The notes beneath the pieces were generated by a model, which worked only from the letters and a program-made list of their open reading frames with translations, ran no database searches and was not told the origin of the DNA. Both the position numbers and the translations under genes were made by a program. Of a stretch of DNA of 64,000 nt, positions 27,709 through 37,522 are shown piece by piece (the first letter of the stretch is position 1; the number at the start of each line of letters is the position of its first letter). The stretch is from an uncultured Alistipes sp. Lineage in GTDB: Bacteria > Bacteroidota > Bacteroidia > Bacteroidales > Rikenellaceae. Location: contig CAAGBL010000004.1 of assembly GCA_900768045.1 (NCBI GenBank), forward strand, positions 1 through 64,000, in the 5' to 3' direction.

Positions 27709-30528
27709 ATGGAAAAGAAATTTATTGAGATAACAGGCGCAAGAGTCCACAACCTCAAGAACATAGATGTTAAAATACCTCGTGACTCTCTCGTTGTTAT
27801 AACTGGACTATCAGGCTCAGGTAAATCCTCTTTGGCATTCGATACGATATATGCTGAGGGACAACGCCGCTATATGGAGACCTTGTCGGCCTATGCTCGC
27901 CAGTTTGTTGGCAATATGGAGCGCCCCGATGTCGACAAGATTACTGGACTTAGTCCCGTCGTTGCTATCGAGCAGAAGACTACGAATAAGAATCCTCGCT
28001 CTACCGTTGGCACAGTAACCGAGATAAACGACTTCCTGCGTTTGATGTTCGCACGTGCCTCTACGGCCTACTCGCCAATCACTGGCGAAAAGATGGTGCG
28101 CTATAGCGATGAGCAGATCATAGACCTAATGATAGAGGGCTTTAATGGTCGTCGTGTAGCATTTCTTGCACCCGTAGTTAAGGGGCGTAAGGGTCACTAC
28201 CGAGAGCTCTTTGAGCAGATGTCTAAGCGAGGATATATCTATGCACGTATCGACGGCGAGATTGTAGAGTTTTCCGCAGGCATGAAGCTCGATAGATACA
28301 AAATACATACTATCGACATGGTTGTAGATCGCCTTGTTGTTGGCGAGGAGCATCGTGAGCGTATGTCAACATCACTCTCCGAGGCTATGCGCCAGGGTAA
28401 GGGCACGATGATTCTCTACGATTACGGCACAAATGGCACCCGTTACTATTCACGCCATTTGATGTGTCCAACTACGGGCGAAGCATTCGAGGAACCACAG
28501 CCGCACACCTTCTCGTTTAACTCACCTAAAGGTGCATGTCCCGAGTGTAACGGACTGGGAGAGAGGGCTATTTTCGACATGAGTAAGATTATTCCTGATG
28601 ACTCTCTGTCGCTCGCTGATGGAGCCATTGAGCCATTGGGCAAGTATCATAACAACATGCTCTTTGCCATGCTCGAGGCACTTGGGCATCGCTACGATTT
28701 CACGCTCAATGATCCGGTATCGACACTCTCGACAGAGGGTATGAATGCCATTTTATATGGCGATCCAGAGCCACTTATGCTCCATGCCTCAGCCTATGGT
28801 GGCTCAGGTGGTCGTGATATGATGCAATGGGTGGGCCTTAATGAGTGGATAATGCGCAATGTTGACGAGGACTCAAAAAAAGGCGAGAAGTGGCGTGATC
28901 AGTTCTTTGTTATGCAGAGCTGTCCATGTTGCCACGGTACACGCCTTAAGGCTGAAGTCGAGAATTTTCGTATAGGCGATAAGAGTATTACCGATGTGTC
29001 AGCAATGTCTATTATCGAGTTGCGTGAATGGATAGATGGTGTTGAGAATCAACTGACTGATAAGCAGCGAATTATCGCCCGTGACCTAATTAAGGAGATA
29101 CGTGAGAGAGTAGGCTTCCTTGTTGATGTGGGCCTTGGTTATTTGTCGCTCTCACGTGCCTCTCGCACTATTTCTGGTGGCGAGTCTCAACGCATACGTC
29201 TTGCTACGCAAATAGGCTCGAAACTTGTAAATGTATTGTACATACTCGATGAGCCAAGCATTGGTCTTCATCAACGAGATAACCAGCGACTTATCGAAAG
29301 CCTTAAGCGATTGCGTGATGCGGGCAATTCGGTAATTGTTGTTGAGCACGACGAGGATATGATGCGTGCTGCCGACCATATCGTGGATGTTGGCCCGTTG
29401 GCAGGTCGCAGAGGAGGTAAAGTAGTGGCTCAAGGTAGCTTTGATGATATATGTAATAGCCAAACGCTTACGGCTGATTACCTAACACATCGCAGAGCTA
29501 TACCTATTCCTGAAACACTGCGTGATGGCAATGGCGAGTATCTTCGTATTATGGGTGCTCGAGGCAACAATCTTAAGGGGGTAGACATAGCTATTCCGCT
29601 TGGAAAGTTTGTGTGTATTACAGGTGTGTCGGGCTCTGGTAAGTCGTCACTTATCAATGGTACGTTGCGCCCAATCCTTGCCCGTCATCTCTATCGCTCG
29701 TTCGATCAGCCATTGCCCTATGATAGCATCGAAGGCCTTGAGCATATTGATAAGCTAGTTGTTGTCGATCAGTCGCCTATTGGTCGTACACCACGAAGCA
29801 ACCCTGCAACATATTCAAATGTCTTTGCAGATATTCGTAAACTCTTCTCTGAGACTCCCGATGCACTTATTCGTGGCTATAAGGCGGGTAGATTCTCGTT
29901 TAACGTGAAGGGTGGTCGTTGTGAGGAGTGTCGAGGAGCTGGTCATCAAACTATAGAGATGAACTTCTTGCCAGATGTATACGTAAGGTGTAAGGCGTGT
30001 GGTGGTAATCGCTATAATCGTGAAACACTCGAGGTGAAATACAAAGGCAAGAGCATCAACGATGTGTTGAATATGACTATAAATATGGCGGTCGAGTTCT
30101 TCGAAAACATTCCGTCTATTTATCAGAAGTTGCGTGCTATTCAGCAAGTTGGACTTGGCTACCTAACGCTTGGTCAGCCATGCACAACGCTATCGGGAGG
30201 AGAGTCGCAGCGCATAAAGCTTGCAACGGAGCTGGCAAAACGTGATACTGGTCGCACTCTATATATTCTTGATGAGCCAACAACAGGCCTTCACTTCGAG
30301 GATATTCGTCAGTTGCTCGATGTTATCAACCGCTTAGTTGATTGTGGTAACACCGCAATAGTTATCGAGCACAACCTCGATGTTGTGAAGGTTGCCGACT
30401 GGATTATTGATATGGGCCCTGAAGGGGGGCGTGATGGCGGTAGGGTTGTTGCCGAAGGAACACCTCAAAGCATAATGTCGAACAGTGAAAGCTATACGGG
30501 ATATTACCTAAAGCAGATGTTTAAGTAA
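27709..30528 (+). CDS. uvrA: Excinuclease ABC subunit UvrA
   Basis: The DNA-damage-sensing ATPase of excision repair, 939 aa. It has two ABC-type domains with Walker [10 protein letters not shown] and GVSGSGKSS, signatures [11 protein letters not shown] and [11 protein letters not shown], and Walker [11 protein letters not shown] and [10 protein letters not shown]. The C-terminal zinc module has CEEC and CKACGG. The first zinc module begins CPTTG, lacking one of the four usual cysteines, as I recall for other Bacteroidota UvrA proteins. I start at the ATG at 27709 ([16 protein letters not shown]), 8 bp after the permease stop. Confidence 0.97.
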   Translation: MEKKFIEITGARVHNLKNIDVKIPRDSLVVITGLSGSGKSSLAFDTIYAEGQRRYMETLSAYARQFVGNMERPDVDKITGLSPVVAIEQKTTNKNPRSTVGTVTEINDFLRLMFARASTAYSPITGEKMVRYSDEQIIDLMIEGFNGRRVAFLAPVVKGRKGHYRELFEQMSKRGYIYARIDGEIVEFSAGMKLDRYKIHTIDMVVDRLVVGEEHRERMSTSLSEAMRQGKGTMILYDYGTNGTRYYSRHLMCPTTGEAFEEPQPHTFSFNSPKGACPECNGLGERAIFDMSKIIPDDSLSLADGAIEPLGKYHNNMLFAMLEALGHRYDFTLNDPVSTLSTEGMNAILYGDPEPLMLHASAYGGSGGRDMMQWVGLNEWIMRNVDEDSKKGEKWRDQFFVMQSCPCCHGTRLKAEVENFRIGDKSITDVSAMSIIELREWIDGVENQLTDKQRIIARDLIKEIRERVGFLVDVGLGYLSLSRASRTISGGESQRIRLATQIGSKLVNVLYILDEPSIGLHQRDNQRLIESLKRLRDAGNSVIVVEHDEDMMRAADHIVDVGPLAGRRGGKVVAQGSFDDICNSQTLTADYLTHRRAIPIPETLRDGNGEYLRIMGARGNNLKGVDIAIPLGKFVCITGVSGSGKSSLINGTLRPILARHLYRSFDQPLPYDSIEGLEHIDKLVVVDQSPIGRTPRSNPATYSNVFADIRKLFSETPDALIRGYKAGRFSFNVKGGRCEECRGAGHQTIEMNFLPDVYVRCKACGGNRYNRETLEVKYKGKSINDVLNMTINMAVEFFENIPSIYQKLRAIQQVGLGYLTLGQPCTTLSGGESQRIKLATELAKRDTGRTLYILDEPTTGLHFEDIRQLLDVINRLVDCGNTAIVIEHNLDVVKVADWIIDMGPEGGRDGGRVVAEGTPQSIMSNSESYTGYYLKQMFK

Positions 30529-30533
30529 GTTGG

Positions 30534-30555
30534 GGCGGTCTTAAGGCCGCCTTTA
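30534..30555 (+). terminator. Terminator after uvrA
   Basis: A 7-bp GC-rich stem (30534-30540 with 30545-30551, one G-T pair) with a TTAA loop is followed by a short T run. It begins 5 nt after the uvrA stop codon. Confidence 0.65.
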
Positions 30556-30611
30556 CTATTTATATAGCGACGGTCAATCTACGATTAATATGCAATATTG
30601 GCCGCTCTTTT

Positions 30612-30628
30612 TTGGCATATAAGTTGTG
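30612..30628 (+). promoter_or_regulatory. Candidate sigma-54 promoter for the porin gene
   Basis: TTGGCA (30612-30617) and TTGT (30624-30627) place GG and GT exactly 10 nt apart, close to the -24/-12 RpoN pattern TTGGCAC then TTGC. No housekeeping TAnnTTTG box is visible between uvrA and the porin start. The predicted leader is about 35 nt. Confidence 0.4.
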
Positions 30629-30673
30629 TTATGTCGAAGCGAAAAGTTAAGTTTAACCTTAAAATTAACAACT

Positions 30674-31993
30674 ATGAGACTCTTTCGACAAACACTACTT
30701 ATTGCTATGGCAGCATCTGTAATGGCTACATCTGCAATAGCGCAAACAACATCAGATGAAGAGAAATACTCTCCATCGGTTTACACCTCTTCGTCAGATG
30801 GCGAGCATAAGCACCATCACGACAAATCGCACAAGCTCGCAGTGCGAGACTTTACTGAAACACGACGTGAAGGCTTCCAGCAGCCTCACAATCCTCAATT
30901 CATATTCACATCGCCCAACAATCGCTTTTCGTTGGCTCTTGGTGGATATGTAAACTTGCGTACAAGCTATGACTTTGGAGGCGCTGTCAACAACATTGAC
31001 TTTGTGCCTTATGATATCCCGATGAGTAACAACTATGCGTCTCAGCAACGTGTCATGATGGACGCAACAACATCCCGACTATTCCTCAAGGCCGTTGTTA
31101 ATAGCAATACTCTCGGCCGTGTTATAGTCTACAGCGACATGGACTTCCGTGGTGGCGAGGAGTTCTCATATATCCCTCGCTTACGCTCAGCATACGTGCA
31201 GTTCAAGGGGCTCACCATTGGTCGAGATGTAACAACCTTCTGCGACCTTAATGCCGCACCACAGACCGTTGATTTCCAGGGCCCAAATGCCTATAACTTC
31301 TCGTTCAACGAGATGATACGCTATGAGTACAGCTCTCGCTCGGGCTTTAGCTTCGCTATTGCTGCTGAGCGTCCCGTTGTGACAGCTACCTATGGCGACA
31401 ACTTCTCATCAGTTATGCAGCGAGTGCCTGATGGTATTGCATATTTGCAGTATCAGTTTGGTCGTGAGCGCATAAGCCACTTGCGTCTATCAGGTGTTAT
31501 TCGAGATATGTATCTTCACAATAACGTCAGTGGCGAGAACACAACACAGTTGGGTTGGGGTATTCAGCTCAGTGGCCACCTTGCCATAACACGCTGGGTA
31601 GATCTCTATATGAATGGTGTATATGGTAAGGGTATTACACCATATATCCAGGATCTTTCAGGCTCGCCTTACGACTTTACATATAACCCTGATAAGCCAA
31701 CCCAGCTCCAGACTCCTTCGATGTGGGGTTGGCAGGCCGCAGCTCAGGTAAACATCATGCCTCAGAAGCTATGGGTTGCTGCTGGTTACTCAGAGGTTAG
31801 CATCGACAAGAGCGACGGCTATATAAGCGCTCAGCAATATAAGAAGGGTAGCTACCTCTTTGCTAATGCCTTCTATAAGCTCACTCCAAACCTAACCTTT
31901 GCCCTTGAGTACCTACACGGCACACGACGTAATGCAAGCGATGATATAAACTCAGCAAATCGTCTTAACATTATGGCGCAGTATAACTTCTAA
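30674..31993 (+). CDS. DcaP-like outer-membrane porin
   Basis: A 439-aa protein with a clear signal peptide (about 1-24, ending AIAQ). A polar His-rich stretch follows (EHKHHHDKSHK, about 50-60). The remaining beta-rich sequence has alternating hydrophobic residues and ends in the outer-membrane signature NIMAQYNF with a C-terminal aromatic. The pattern GGYVNLRTSYDFGG and SRLFLKAV resembles DcaP-type trimeric porins, which take up small acids. The start at 30674 gives a proper signal peptide. It is monocistronic with its own terminator. Confidence 0.72.
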   Translation: MRLFRQTLLIAMAASVMATSAIAQTTSDEEKYSPSVYTSSSDGEHKHHHDKSHKLAVRDFTETRREGFQQPHNPQFIFTSPNNRFSLALGGYVNLRTSYDFGGAVNNIDFVPYDIPMSNNYASQQRVMMDATTSRLFLKAVVNSNTLGRVIVYSDMDFRGGEEFSYIPRLRSAYVQFKGLTIGRDVTTFCDLNAAPQTVDFQGPNAYNFSFNEMIRYEYSSRSGFSFAIAAERPVVTATYGDNFSSVMQRVPDGIAYLQYQFGRERISHLRLSGVIRDMYLHNNVSGENTTQLGWGIQLSGHLAITRWVDLYMNGVYGKGITPYIQDLSGSPYDFTYNPDKPTQLQTPSMWGWQAAAQVNIMPQKLWVAAGYSEVSIDKSDGYISAQQYKKGSYLFANAFYKLTPNLTFALEYLHGTRRNASDDINSANRLNIMAQYNF

Positions 31994-32013
31994 GCCATAT
32001 TGTTTATTAGCAG

Positions 32014-32047
32014 TGCGGCACTCGGCGGTCGGGTGTCGCATTTTTTT
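32014..32047 (+). terminator. Terminator of the porin gene
   Basis: An 11-bp GC-rich stem (32014-32024 with 32030-32040, including two G-T pairs) has a 5-nt loop and is followed by seven T residues. Confidence 0.85.
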
Positions 32048-32078
32048 ATTGAACAAGGCACATATATCGCTATCTTTT
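32048..32078 (+). promoter_or_regulatory. Candidate promoter of the DUF4252 gene
   Basis: ATTG (32048-32051), 19 nt, then TATCTTTT (32071-32078) approximates the Bacteroidota promoter. It starts immediately after the porin terminator and would leave a leader of about 90 nt. Confidence 0.4.
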
Positions 32079-32176
32079 GCTACATTTGTAGTAGTTATTT
32101 GTGCTGCGAAAATAAATCGACAGGTAATGTCGTTTACCATGTTACATGGAATATAGAATACATAATAAATAGAGCG

Positions 32177-32653
32177 ATGAGACGAATAATAGTGCTTATA
32201 GCCATACTCTTGCCTGTGGCAACCTATGCTCATATACCCGCTATCGAGCAACTTGGCAAGGAGATGTCGAAATATGAGAATGTGGAGTATGATAGCGTAG
32301 GTAGTGTGATGCTCGGCATGGCGCAAACATTCGCAAGTAAGGAGCAGCGTAGCACATTTAAGATGCTCGACCACATCGACTTGATAGCGTGCAAAAGTCC
32401 AACGCATGAGAAGACCTTAGAGCAACGCACACTTGCAATCGCTCGAAACATCGGCGCAGAATATCTCGCCTCGTTAACAGATCAGCGTGGTCGCAATGAT
32501 GTCTATGTGCTTAAACAAGGAGATGTCGTCAAGGAGGTGATAATAATCACACATGGCAAAGATGGTGGCCTGGGTGTAGTGGCAATGTCAGGTACAATAC
32601 CTATTGAGCGTCTGAGTGAACTCTCAACATTGAGTCGTCCAGATAAGAGATAG
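32177..32653 (+). CDS. DUF4252 family exported protein
   Basis: A 158-aa protein with a signal peptide (about 1-18). The mature part resembles DUF4252: an N-terminal helical region, a central SKEQRSTFKMLDHIDLIAC segment and a C-terminal strand-rich part (YVLKQGDVVKEVIIITHGKDGGLGVVAMSGTI). Function is unknown; in other Bacteroidota such genes often lie near ECF sigma factors, which are absent here. I use the ATG at 32177 because it gives a proper signal peptide. Confidence 0.65.
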   Translation: MRRIIVLIAILLPVATYAHIPAIEQLGKEMSKYENVEYDSVGSVMLGMAQTFASKEQRSTFKMLDHIDLIACKSPTHEKTLEQRTLAIARNIGAEYLASLTDQRGRNDVYVLKQGDVVKEVIIITHGKDGGLGVVAMSGTIPIERLSELSTLSRPDKR

Positions 32654-32656
32654 TAA

Positions 32657-32691
32657 AAAATATGAGGACTTATTTGAAGTCCTCATATTTT
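32657..32691. terminator. Bidirectional terminator between the DUF4252 and DUF4251 genes
   Basis: A perfect 15-bp stem (32657-32671 with 32677-32691) has a 5-nt loop, with A-rich and T-rich ends. The genes on either side converge on it. Confidence 0.9.
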
Positions 32692-32692
32692 G

Positions 32693-33259
32693 TTATATAC
32701 CCAATATGTTGCCATTATACTGCACGCTATTGTAGAATGGCGAGGAGAGAGTGAGCGTTGCTCCGCCATATTTTGAGTAGATCTCAAGCGAGAAGGTGTA
32801 GTCGGTTGTTGAGTACATCGACGACTGGAATGTAATATGCCAACCATCGCTCGTCTTCTCAACATTATAGCCCTGCACTGATGTTAAAACATAGTTAAAT
32901 AACACTGGATAATAGGGTGGTGTATAGCCTTTTAGAAATGGTAAGCAAACATCTACTTCACTTCCCATAACTACCAATTCATAATATGGATTGGTAAGGT
33001 TTCGCATCATGCCAGCGGGTAGCTGCTGCATGGTTTGTGCTGCAAATCTAAAGTGATTTGAGCTAACAAGCGAGTCGAGATGTCGCTCATATTCGGCCAA
33101 GCGCTGAGCACGTTTCTCACGCCTTGCCTCTCGCTTTGCTTCACGACTCATCGAGTCAACTCTCTGCATGTCGCTCTGAGCATCACCACTAATTGCGAAG
33201 AACATTGTGGCGAGGAGCATACACGTCAAGATGATAATAAGTGAACGTTTCATAGACAT
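32693..33259 (-). CDS. DUF4251 family exported protein
   Basis: A 188-aa protein with a hydrophobic signal segment (about 6-27). A strongly basic/acidic helical stretch (about 36-62, rich in Arg, Lys and Glu) follows, then a beta-rich domain typical of DUF4251 (HFRFAAQTMQQLP, then SDGWHITFQ and a terminal YNGNILGI). Function is unknown. A second ATG two codons downstream (33253) is an equally likely start. It converges on the DUF4252 gene and shares its terminator. Confidence 0.8.
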   Translation of the reverse strand: MSMKRSLIIILTCMLLATMFFAISGDAQSDMQRVDSMSREAKREARREKRAQRLAEYERHLDSLVSSNHFRFAAQTMQQLPAGMMRNLTNPYYELVVMGSEVDVCLPFLKGYTPPYYPVLFNYVLTSVQGYNVEKTSDGWHITFQSSMYSTTDYTFSLEIYSKYGGATLTLSSPFYNSVQYNGNILGI

Positions 33260-33307
33260 AAAGATTTATGCCTATAGATAAACAATGATTAAGCCAAAGT
33301 CGATTAT

Positions 33308-35176
33308 TTACTCATTCAACTCGAGCCAACGCATCTCTTTGTCATCAACGATGCTTATAATCTGCTCTATGCGGCTCGAAATCTCGCTAAGACGTGAGTA
33401 GTCGGCAGTACCAGCATTAAGCTCAGCTTCAAGCGTAGCCCTCTCATCTGCAAGCGCTGCTAAGTCACGCTCAAGCTCCTCAAGCTCACGCTGCTCCTTA
33501 AATGATAGCTTGCGCTTGGTGTTATCGTGTGTACGTTGCTGCTGCGCCTTGGGCTGTGCTATGGCTCGTTGTGCCTGACGCTCAGACTCTTCACGCTCCT
33601 TGACATATTCACGATACTCGCTATACTGTCCCACAAAATCCTTGATGCGTCCATCGCCCTCAAAAACAAAGAGGTGGTCGACGCACTTATCCAAGAAGTA
33701 TCTATCGTGCGAAACGATGATAAGCGAGCCGCCAAACTCCTGAAGATACTCCTCCAAAACATTGAGTGTCATGATGTCGAGGTCATTGGTTGGCTCATCG
33801 AGGATAAGCATATTTGGGTTACGCATCAACACCGTGAGCAGATACAATCTGCGTTGCTCGCCACCACTGAGTATATCGATGCGCTTTGTGAATGTCTCGT
33901 GTGGAAACAGGAAGCGATTAAGTAGGGTAGTCGCCGACACATTCTGACCATCTGACGACTTGACAACCTCGGCAATATCCTGAACGCACTCAAGCACGGT
34001 CTGCCCTGGTTTAAAGCTTATTCCTCGTTGTGTGTAGTAGCCAATACGCAGTGTCTCGCCCTGCTCAACAACGCCTGAGTCTGGCTCTAATTTGCCTGAG
34101 ATGATATTAAGAAACGTACTCTTACCCACACCATTACGCCCAACGATACCTATGCGCTCACCACGGGTAAACTTATAAGAAAACTTATCAAGCATCTTGC
34201 GCTCTCCAAACCTTAAATCAACATTCATGCAGTCGATAATTTTACGTCCGAGGCGTGATGTGGCAACATCAATCTCGACATTTGAGGTGCGAAGACTTAC
34301 CGAGGCCTTATCCTTGAGGTCGTAGAAGGCGTTTATGCGATAGCGAGCCTTGCCAGTGCGGGCTTGAGGTGTGCTTCGTATCCACTCGAGCTCACGGCGT
34401 AGTAGATTGCGTGACTTGTCAATCTCTGCCTGCATATTCTCGTAGCGCTCCTCTCTCTTCTCGAGATACTCCGTATAGTTGCCATTATAGCTATATAGCT
34501 TACCTCTGTCAATCTCCATGATTTTATTGCATACACGATCGAGGAAATAGCGGTCGTGCGTAACCATGAAGAGTGTGCAGCGAGAGCGCTGTAGATAGCC
34601 CTCTAAATACTCAATAATCTCGATGTCGAGGTGGTTTGTGGGCTCGTCCATGATGAGAAAGTCGGCATTTTGTAGCATCATGCAAGCAAGGGCTACACGC
34701 TTAGCCTCGCCACCCGACAACTCGCCCATGGGCTGGTCAAGACGCTCTATCTTTAGCTGAGATAACACCTGCTTGATATTCTGCTCAATATCCCAACTAC
34801 CTGAAGCGTCCATTGAGGCAATAGCACGTTCAAGACGACCACTATCGCCACTTGCCAAAGCCCTCTCGTACTCTTGAATTTCGGGTGCGATAGCCCCCAT
34901 TTGATTATACACCTCCTCAAAGATGGTGTTTTTGGGGTTGAAGTCAAAGTTTTGGTCGAGGAATGCAACTCGAATATCCTTCATAAACTTAACCTCGCCA
35001 CCACGATCTGAGCTCTCAACTCCAGCAAGAATCTTCATCAGCGATGACTTCCCCGTACCGTTAGGCGCAACAAGGGCAATCTTATCGCCCTCGTTGATAT
35101 TAAAACTAATGTTTGAAAATAGGGTGCGGTCACCATACGACTTCGATATATTTTCTACCTGAAGATAACTTGCCAT
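33308..35176 (-). CDS. ABC-F family ATPase (Uup/YheS-like)
   Basis: A 622-aa soluble ABC-F protein with two ATPase domains: Walker A APNGTGKSS and GRNGVGKST, signatures ELSGGEAKRVAL and LSGGEQRRLYL, Walker [12 protein letters not shown] and LILDEPTNDLD. A charged C-terminal coiled coil (about 540-620, rich in Glu, Arg and Gln) is the hallmark of the Uup branch. It is distinct from ettA at 17503-19182. Members act on ribosomes or DNA intermediates. It starts 11 bp after the GNAT gene and is probably the last gene of that operon. Confidence 0.9.
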   Translation of the reverse strand: MASYLQVENISKSYGDRTLFSNISFNINEGDKIALVAPNGTGKSSLMKILAGVESSDRGGEVKFMKDIRVAFLDQNFDFNPKNTIFEEVYNQMGAIAPEIQEYERALASGDSGRLERAIASMDASGSWDIEQNIKQVLSQLKIERLDQPMGELSGGEAKRVALACMMLQNADFLIMDEPTNHLDIEIIEYLEGYLQRSRCTLFMVTHDRYFLDRVCNKIMEIDRGKLYSYNGNYTEYLEKREERYENMQAEIDKSRNLLRRELEWIRSTPQARTGKARYRINAFYDLKDKASVSLRTSNVEIDVATSRLGRKIIDCMNVDLRFGERKMLDKFSYKFTRGERIGIVGRNGVGKSTFLNIISGKLEPDSGVVEQGETLRIGYYTQRGISFKPGQTVLECVQDIAEVVKSSDGQNVSATTLLNRFLFPHETFTKRIDILSGGEQRRLYLLTVLMRNPNMLILDEPTNDLDIMTLNVLEEYLQEFGGSLIIVSHDRYFLDKCVDHLFVFEGDGRIKDFVGQYSEYREYVKEREESERQAQRAIAQPKAQQQRTHDNTKRKLSFKEQRELEELERDLAALADERATLEAELNAGTADYSRLSEISSRIEQIISIVDDKEMRWLELNE

Positions 35177-35187
35177 ATAATAGCTGA

Positions 35188-35700
35188 TTATAATGTATTA
35201 CTTAAATCTAAAAATAGCTCAAATGCCTCACGTTCGCCACTATCGTACACAACCTTACCCACATGCTTAAAGCCGAGGCGCTGCATCATATTCATCATGC
35301 GAACATTCCCCTTATGTGTGTCAATGCGAAAGGCATTATAGCCATTGCTGCGTGCCATGTTTGCCGCATACTGCATGAGTTCAATCGCAACGCCGCTACG
35401 TCGTGCAGAGGAGTCGACACATAGGCGATGCACCACAACATATTGCTCATCTGTCTGCCATAACTCGGCAATCTGTCTATATGCAGGCTCTTCCGAGAGC
35501 ACTATTGCGGCATAGCCCACAATACGTCCATCTTTGCATGCCACATATCCAACCTCTGTCTGGATATCGAGCTCGATGCTATCCTTAGTAGGGTAGCCAT
35601 CTTGCCACTGGTCAATGCCGAGTTCACGCAACGATAGTTGAGCACTATGAATAATGCTCATTATTAGGTCTATATCAGCGAGTGTTGCCCTGCGAATCAT
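35188..35700 (-). CDS. GNAT-family N-acetyltransferase
   Basis: A 170-aa acyl-CoA-dependent acetyltransferase. The N-terminal MIRRATLADIDLIMSIIHSA is the usual alpha1 start. The acetyl-CoA loop is visible as VDSSARRSGVAIELMQYAANMARSNG, where the expected R/QxxGxG/A pattern is RRSGVA. The following MMNMMQRLGFKHVGKV is the typical C-terminal motif. The substrate is unknown. Its start overlaps the stop of the permease gene by 4 bp (ATGA). Confidence 0.88.
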   Translation of the reverse strand: MIRRATLADIDLIMSIIHSAQLSLRELGIDQWQDGYPTKDSIELDIQTEVGYVACKDGRIVGYAAIVLSEEPAYRQIAELWQTDEQYVVVHRLCVDSSARRSGVAIELMQYAANMARSNGYNAFRIDTHKGNVRMMNMMQRLGFKHVGKVVYDSGEREAFELFLDLSNTL

Positions 35701-36881
35701 CGTTTGCGAGAAATCTCTACAATCTTACGACGTATAACACTGATGTTAAACAAGATTATTCCAAACATCAACACGATGCCGCAAACAATTGTCAGAGCCA
35801 TGGTTGCATGGATTTCACGACCTGTAGACTCAACAAGGTAGTTGATATATAGCGGACGTACTTGCGAGATTATCCATAAGCTGAGCATCATGATTGACAC
35901 GCTGAGAACTATGGCTATAAGATTATATGGTCGAGCAACAGCCGACGTGGTATAGCCAATAAGTCTAAGGTTCTCGAGTTTATCAATGTTTTTCTGCAAC
36001 AATAGATATATACTCAATGTTAATATAATTAGCGACAATAGACTGAATATCACGCCAATAAATATAATAACACCTACGCTTACTCGAAGCAAGAATAGTG
36101 CCTTGCTACTCTCGGCGGGTTTCTCCTCCGAAACGTAGCCATGAGCCTTGAAATAGCTCAACAACTCTGGATCGCTTGGGTTAACCACCTCTAAAATAAG
36201 GCGTGATATAGCAGCATTCTCGCTCTTAGCAAAGCGCTTATTTGACCACGAAATAAAGTCGTAAGGAACCAAAATAGTATTCAGCCTATCTGAGAATCCA
36301 ACAACCTTACCTGTAAACTTCTGCTTGTTACCATCGCCCGAAAGTGTCAATTCCAACTCGAGGTCTTTCATCATGCTCTCAGTAATTTGTGGCAGCTTAT
36401 CTGAAGTATTGCTAAATCCAAAATTATAGAGATTTAGGTAGTTGCGAGGGATAATAATTGGCACAGTATGCTTTGATGGCTTAAACTTCCACTCTTTGCT
36501 CTTTACATCAATAAAATCATCTGGAATAGCCTCGAAAAACATTAGCGTAGATAGTGCCTGACCATTTAGGTTAATGCCTCCGTAGACATGGTATTGCGCT
36601 GGGGTAAACTCTCCAAGGCGCAAAACAAACGACTGTGACTCAATCTCCTCAATCTCCTCACGGCTAAACACTGCATTGCTATTTACCCTCTTTACTGGCT
36701 TTGATATCACAACATAGTCATTGCCTACGAGTGCATTTTCGCCCGAGACCAAAGGTCTTAGGTCGCTATATAGCTGCACGCCACCCAATATAACAACCAT
36801 ACCTATAAGGTTGGCAACAAAGAATATGCCCAGCTCAGATAGGCTAATGTGCTTCCTTAGTAGTTTCCATATTAGTCTCAT
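35697..36881 (-). CDS. FtsX/MacB-like ABC permease
   Basis: A 394-aa membrane protein with the topology of FtsX-type permeases. One helix lies near the N-terminus (about 18-40), a large periplasmic domain (about 45-260) follows, then three helices cluster at the C-terminus (around 265-300, 320-345 and 362-385). I start at the ATG at 36881, which makes the common ATGA overlap with the ATPase gene; an upstream in-frame ATG at 36893 would add four residues. Pairing with the adjacent ATPase is clear. A mechanotransmission or lipoprotein-release role is possible. Confidence 0.82.
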   Translation of the reverse strand: MRLIWKLLRKHISLSELGIFFVANLIGMVVILGGVQLYSDLRPLVSGENALVGNDYVVISKPVKRVNSNAVFSREEIEEIESQSFVLRLGEFTPAQYHVYGGINLNGQALSTLMFFEAIPDDFIDVKSKEWKFKPSKHTVPIIIPRNYLNLYNFGFSNTSDKLPQITESMMKDLELELTLSGDGNKQKFTGKVVGFSDRLNTILVPYDFISWSNKRFAKSENAAISRLILEVVNPSDPELLSYFKAHGYVSEEKPAESSKALFLLRVSVGVIIFIGVIFSLLSLIILTLSIYLLLQKNIDKLENLRLIGYTTSAVARPYNLIAIVLSVSIMMLSLWIISQVRPLYINYLVESTGREIHATMALTIVCGIVLMFGIILFNISVIRRKIVEISRKR

Positions 36882-37522
36882 AGGCTCAAGCATTTATTAT
36901 ATTCGATATCCATGTGTTTACCTATCGACGTGGCGATGATACCAGCGCCCTGACGTGTCGCCTCACGCAGAATAATATCTCGCATAATATCGCTATTCTT
37001 ATCGTCGAGATGCGAAATAGGCTCATCGAGAAGCAAGAAGTTAAATGGCTGACACAAGGCTCTAATAAGAGCCACACGTTGCTGCTGCCCGAATGACAGA
37101 TGGTCGGCACGTGTCTTGAGTTTGTCGGCTATTCCAAGCTCCTCGAACCACCACTTAATAACACGGCTATTTTGTGTCTTAGTGAGTCGATTCTTAATCT
37201 CAACATTCTCCAATGCAGACAACTCGCCAAATAGCTTAAGGTCTTGAAAGAGAATGCTTACCATAGATTGACGCACCATGCACCAATCATTCGATGTGAG
37301 GGTACGAATATCCTGGTCGTTAAATAGAATATCGCCACGATAGTCGCCTCGCTGACCGTAGATAAAACTCAACAACGACGACTTACCCGTACCTGAATCT
37401 GCCTTGATAAGATAGCGCTTGCCCTGCTCGAACTCCACATCGTTGAGCCACACCTCGGAGTGTAGCTCACGATTAGATGCGAATATCTCGGGGACAACGC
37501 CCTTAAGTTTAATAGTATTCAT
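36878..37522 (-). CDS. ABC transporter ATP-binding protein (partner of the FtsX-like permease)
   Basis: A 214-aa ATPase of the LolD/MacB/FtsE size class. Walker A is ADSGTGKSS, the Q-loop lies in ILFQDLKLFGELSALENV, the signature reads LSFGQQQRVALIRAL (F in place of the first G of SGGQ), and Walker B is LLLDEPISHLD. The switch region has SIGKH rather than a canonical THD motif, a point to check. Its first base overlaps the DUF4836 stop codon (TAATG), so the genes are coupled. Confidence 0.88.
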   Translation of the reverse strand: MNTIKLKGVVPEIFASNRELHSEVWLNDVEFEQGKRYLIKADSGTGKSSLLSFIYGQRGDYRGDILFNDQDIRTLTSNDWCMVRQSMVSILFQDLKLFGELSALENVEIKNRLTKTQNSRVIKWWFEELGIADKLKTRADHLSFGQQQRVALIRALCQPFNFLLLDEPISHLDDKNSDIMRDIILREATRQGAGIIATSIGKHMDIEYNKCLSL

